The notes under the pieces: generated by a model
Seen by the model: the letters and a program-made list of their open reading frames with translations, nothing else
Databases searched by the model: none
What the model was told of the DNA's origin: nothing
Position numbers and translations under genes: made by a program
Assembly: GCA_964627125.1 (NCBI GenBank)
Contig: CAZVJQ010000003.1
Coordinates: forward strand, 1 to 64,000
Direction: 5' to 3'
Length of the DNA stretch: 64,000 nt
Origin: Fastidiosipila sp964627125
GTDB lineage: Bacteria; Bacillota; Clostridia; Saccharofermentanales; Fastidiosipilaceae
Shown: piece by piece, positions 62,542 through 64,000 of the stretch
How the letters are laid out: every line of letters starts with the position of its first letter
Numbering within the stretch: position 1 is the stretch's first letter

Positions 62542-63474
62542 ATGGTAAATAATGTTCTATCAGCAGTAGCACAACAAGCTAACTTAGAACCAGACAGTCA
62601 ATTAGATGTAATTCATGGAAATGTGAATGGATATTCAGTAATTGCTAGTACAAGTGGAACCGTAGTAGGAAACACTAATCCAAATTTCTTAACTTACATC
62701 TTTGGAATAAATGGTGGCAACCCTCAATTAACAGCACAAGAGTTTGCTCATTTAAGAGGAGATTTATTTTATGATTTCCAAGTTTCAAATTTTCAATTAG
62801 CTGTATTGGTTCAATTAGATTGGAATAATAACGAATCTATCAATAAGGCATTAACTGCTCTATATACAATGACTGATTACTTGGCAAGTAATAATTATCA
62901 AAATGCTGATGTATATACTGGCCAGCCTGAAAATACAATTCCAACTGTATTCGATAAGCAATATTTACTTGTTTCTCAAAATAGTTTGAATAATCTTACT
63001 AGCGTTAGCAGTAATGGTGAGCAGATGAAGGGTAATCAAGGCTTAGGATACTTAGGTGCATTCATTGGTACCTTATTAGGTACTGCAGCCATAGTATTAT
63101 TTACTCAAATTGGTGTTGTTGCAGCATTATCTGGATTAATTATGGCTCTTGCCAGTTTCTGGTTATTTAGGAAATTTGGTGGTAAGTTAAATGCAGTTTC
63201 TATCATTGTTATTATTCTTATGATGCTAGGAATGACTTATGTAGGAGAGAGAGTAAGTTGGGCTATAGCAATTGCTCAGCAAACACCACTAAGCTTCCTT
63301 GATGGATTCTTGTATACACATGAATTGGTAGAACCTTCAGTATTCATCATGGACTTACTAATGCAATATCTATTTGTAGCTATAGGTGCTATTTCTACTA
63401 TAATTAGAACTATTCGATTTGGTAGAGATACTTCAGAAAATAGAGAAGTTTATGTGCTTTCACAGTATAGATAA
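62542..63474 (+). CDS. Membrane protein of unknown function
   Basis: 310 residues, not recognised. Residues 1-165 are soluble and Asn/Gln/Ser-rich with a mixed alpha/beta look (VNGYSVIASTSGTVVGNT; FQVSNFQLAVLVQLDW); four TM segments follow at about 168-190, 192-209, 219-236 and 270-290. No signal peptide, so the N-terminal domain is probably cytoplasmic. GGAGATATCAGAT ribosome site. Stands alone with its own promoter. Not a known transporter or kinase by eye. Confidence 0.6.
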   Translation: MVNNVLSAVAQQANLEPDSQLDVIHGNVNGYSVIASTSGTVVGNTNPNFLTYIFGINGGNPQLTAQEFAHLRGDLFYDFQVSNFQLAVLVQLDWNNNESINKALTALYTMTDYLASNNYQNADVYTGQPENTIPTVFDKQYLLVSQNSLNNLTSVSSNGEQMKGNQGLGYLGAFIGTLLGTAAIVLFTQIGVVAALSGLIMALASFWLFRKFGGKLNAVSIIVIILMMLGMTYVGERVSWAIAIAQQTPLSFLDGFLYTHELVEPSVFIMDLLMQYLFVAIGAISTIIRTIRFGRDTSENREVYVLSQYR

Positions 63475-63505
63475 TAAAATTTAAACCCAAAAATACATTC
63501 AAAAC

Positions 63506-63541
63506 AAAAATATGGTCTTAGAGAAAAAACTCCAAGACCAT
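63506..63541 (-). terminator. Terminator of zwf
   Basis: ATGGTCTT/AAGACCAT with inner GAG/CTC pairing; on the minus strand it is followed by ATTTTTGTTTT. Confidence 0.75.
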
Positions 63542-63563
63542 TATTCTTTCAACTAACTAGTAC

Positions 63564-64000
63564 TTAATGCCATTCATCATTTTCTTCAAGAATATTATTT
63601 TGAGATTCAGGACCATTGCTCTCTTGCTCATAGATTTCTGGAGTCATTCCAGCCTGATCTCTTTTATCTCTTAAATCATGCATCCAAGACCAAGAATTCT
63701 CAATTTGCACCCAAGGTGTGAAATAGTCCTTACGACCTAAGTAAGATGCATGTAGCAATCTTTCATAAGCCTCAGGAGTATTCAAATAAGCTTCATCATC
63801 TTGATCTTCGAAGAAGTCCATAGAAACAGTCTTTAGCTTCGCATCCTCACCAGCTTCATTAGTAATTAGCTGTAGTGACAATCCTTCTTTGGGCTGGATT
63901 TCAATTTGTAAAACTGTATTATCAACTTCATCACTAGTCTTCTTGAACACTATACTTACATAAGTGCGTTTTGCTTCAAGAGCCTTACCAGTTCTTAGAT
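63564..64000 (-). CDS. zwf: Glucose-6-phosphate dehydrogenase, C-terminal part (cut by window edge)
   Basis: About 145 C-terminal residues are visible; the frame stays open to the right edge (LRTGKALEAKRTYVSIVFKK is read upstream of the first possible start). VLQIEIQPKEGLSLQL, PEAYERLLHASYLGRKDYFTPWVQIENSWSWM and the final YEQESNGPESQN match the G6PD C-terminal region. First step of the oxidative pentose phosphate pathway. The N-terminal NADP site and catalytic His lie outside. Confidence 0.92.
   Translation of the reverse strand, partial: LRTGKALEAKRTYVSIVFKKTSDEVDNTVLQIEIQPKEGLSLQLITNEAGEDAKLKTVSMDFFEDQDDEAYLNTPEAYERLLHASYLGRKDYFTPWVQIENSWSWMHDLRDKRDQAGMTPEIYEQESNGPESQNNILEENDEWH

Noticed and set aside
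1..64000. Mobile elements, prophage, CRISPR and defence genes
   Set aside because: No transposase, integrase, terminal repeats, repeat-spacer arrays or defence domains were seen on either strand.

Overview
The window is a stretch of low-GC, AT-rich bacterial chromosome (roughly 35-37% GC by eye) with strong AGGAGG-type ribosome binding sites and many TTG starts. The ribosomal gene order, zinc-type S14, a zinc-lid adenylate kinase, ECF transporter genes next to truA, and the SecG, Hsp33 and CdaR-type genes all point to the Bacillota, class Clostridia or a near relative. A GH101 mucin-type O-glycanase at the left edge suggests a host-associated, mucosal organism. I would not go below class; a Fastidiosipila-like lineage is only a guess.

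Layout: 1-2.3 kb, 3' part of a secreted endo-alpha-N-acetylgalactosaminidase. 2.4-8.4 kb, enolase (minus), a thioredoxin-like protein, alanine racemase, two GNAT acetyltransferases (minus) and a MalK/UgpC-type ABC ATPase. 8.7-18.6 kb, a CdaR-like regulator, ftsE and ftsX, a coiled-coil M23 peptidase (likely FtsEX-controlled cell-wall hydrolase), an S41 processing protease, a methyltransferase, Hsp33, an orphan papain/C39-like protein (minus) and an AEC transporter. 18.6-38.5 kb, the S10-spc-alpha ribosomal supercluster with secY, adk, map, infA, rpmJ and rpoA, then a fused two-domain EcfA ATPase, EcfT and truA. 38.5-47.1 kb, pncB, metG (interrupted by a 100-N assembly gap with a duplicated 55-bp flank), tatD and a four-gene surface module (SGNH lipoprotein, DUF4358-like lipoprotein, MBOAT acyltransferase, DHHW protein) that looks like an exopolysaccharide O-acylation system. 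47.2-47.6 kb, tRNA-Val, tRNA-Asp and tRNA-Phe. 47.7-51.4 kb, a candidate yybP-ykoY (Mn2+) riboswitch with terminator ahead of a P2-type cation ATPase, then secG. 51.5-52.7 kb, a CofE-like ligase (minus). 53.4-61.9 kb, an oligopeptide ABC transporter with oversized subunits. 61.9-63.5 kb, two membrane proteins of unknown function. 63.5-64.0 kb, the 3' end of zwf (minus).

Most unusual points: the peptide transporter, whose OppD carries a predicted helical insertion of about 345 residues between Walker A and the signature motif and whose OppC carries about 205 extra extracytoplasmic residues; the EcfA1-EcfA2 fusion; the riboswitch whose closing stem shares sequence with its terminator; a folded RNA in the unusually long ftsE-ftsX gap; an N-terminally extended ribosomal protein L22; and several structured leaders in the ribosomal operons. 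No CRISPR array, insertion sequence, prophage or defence island was seen.
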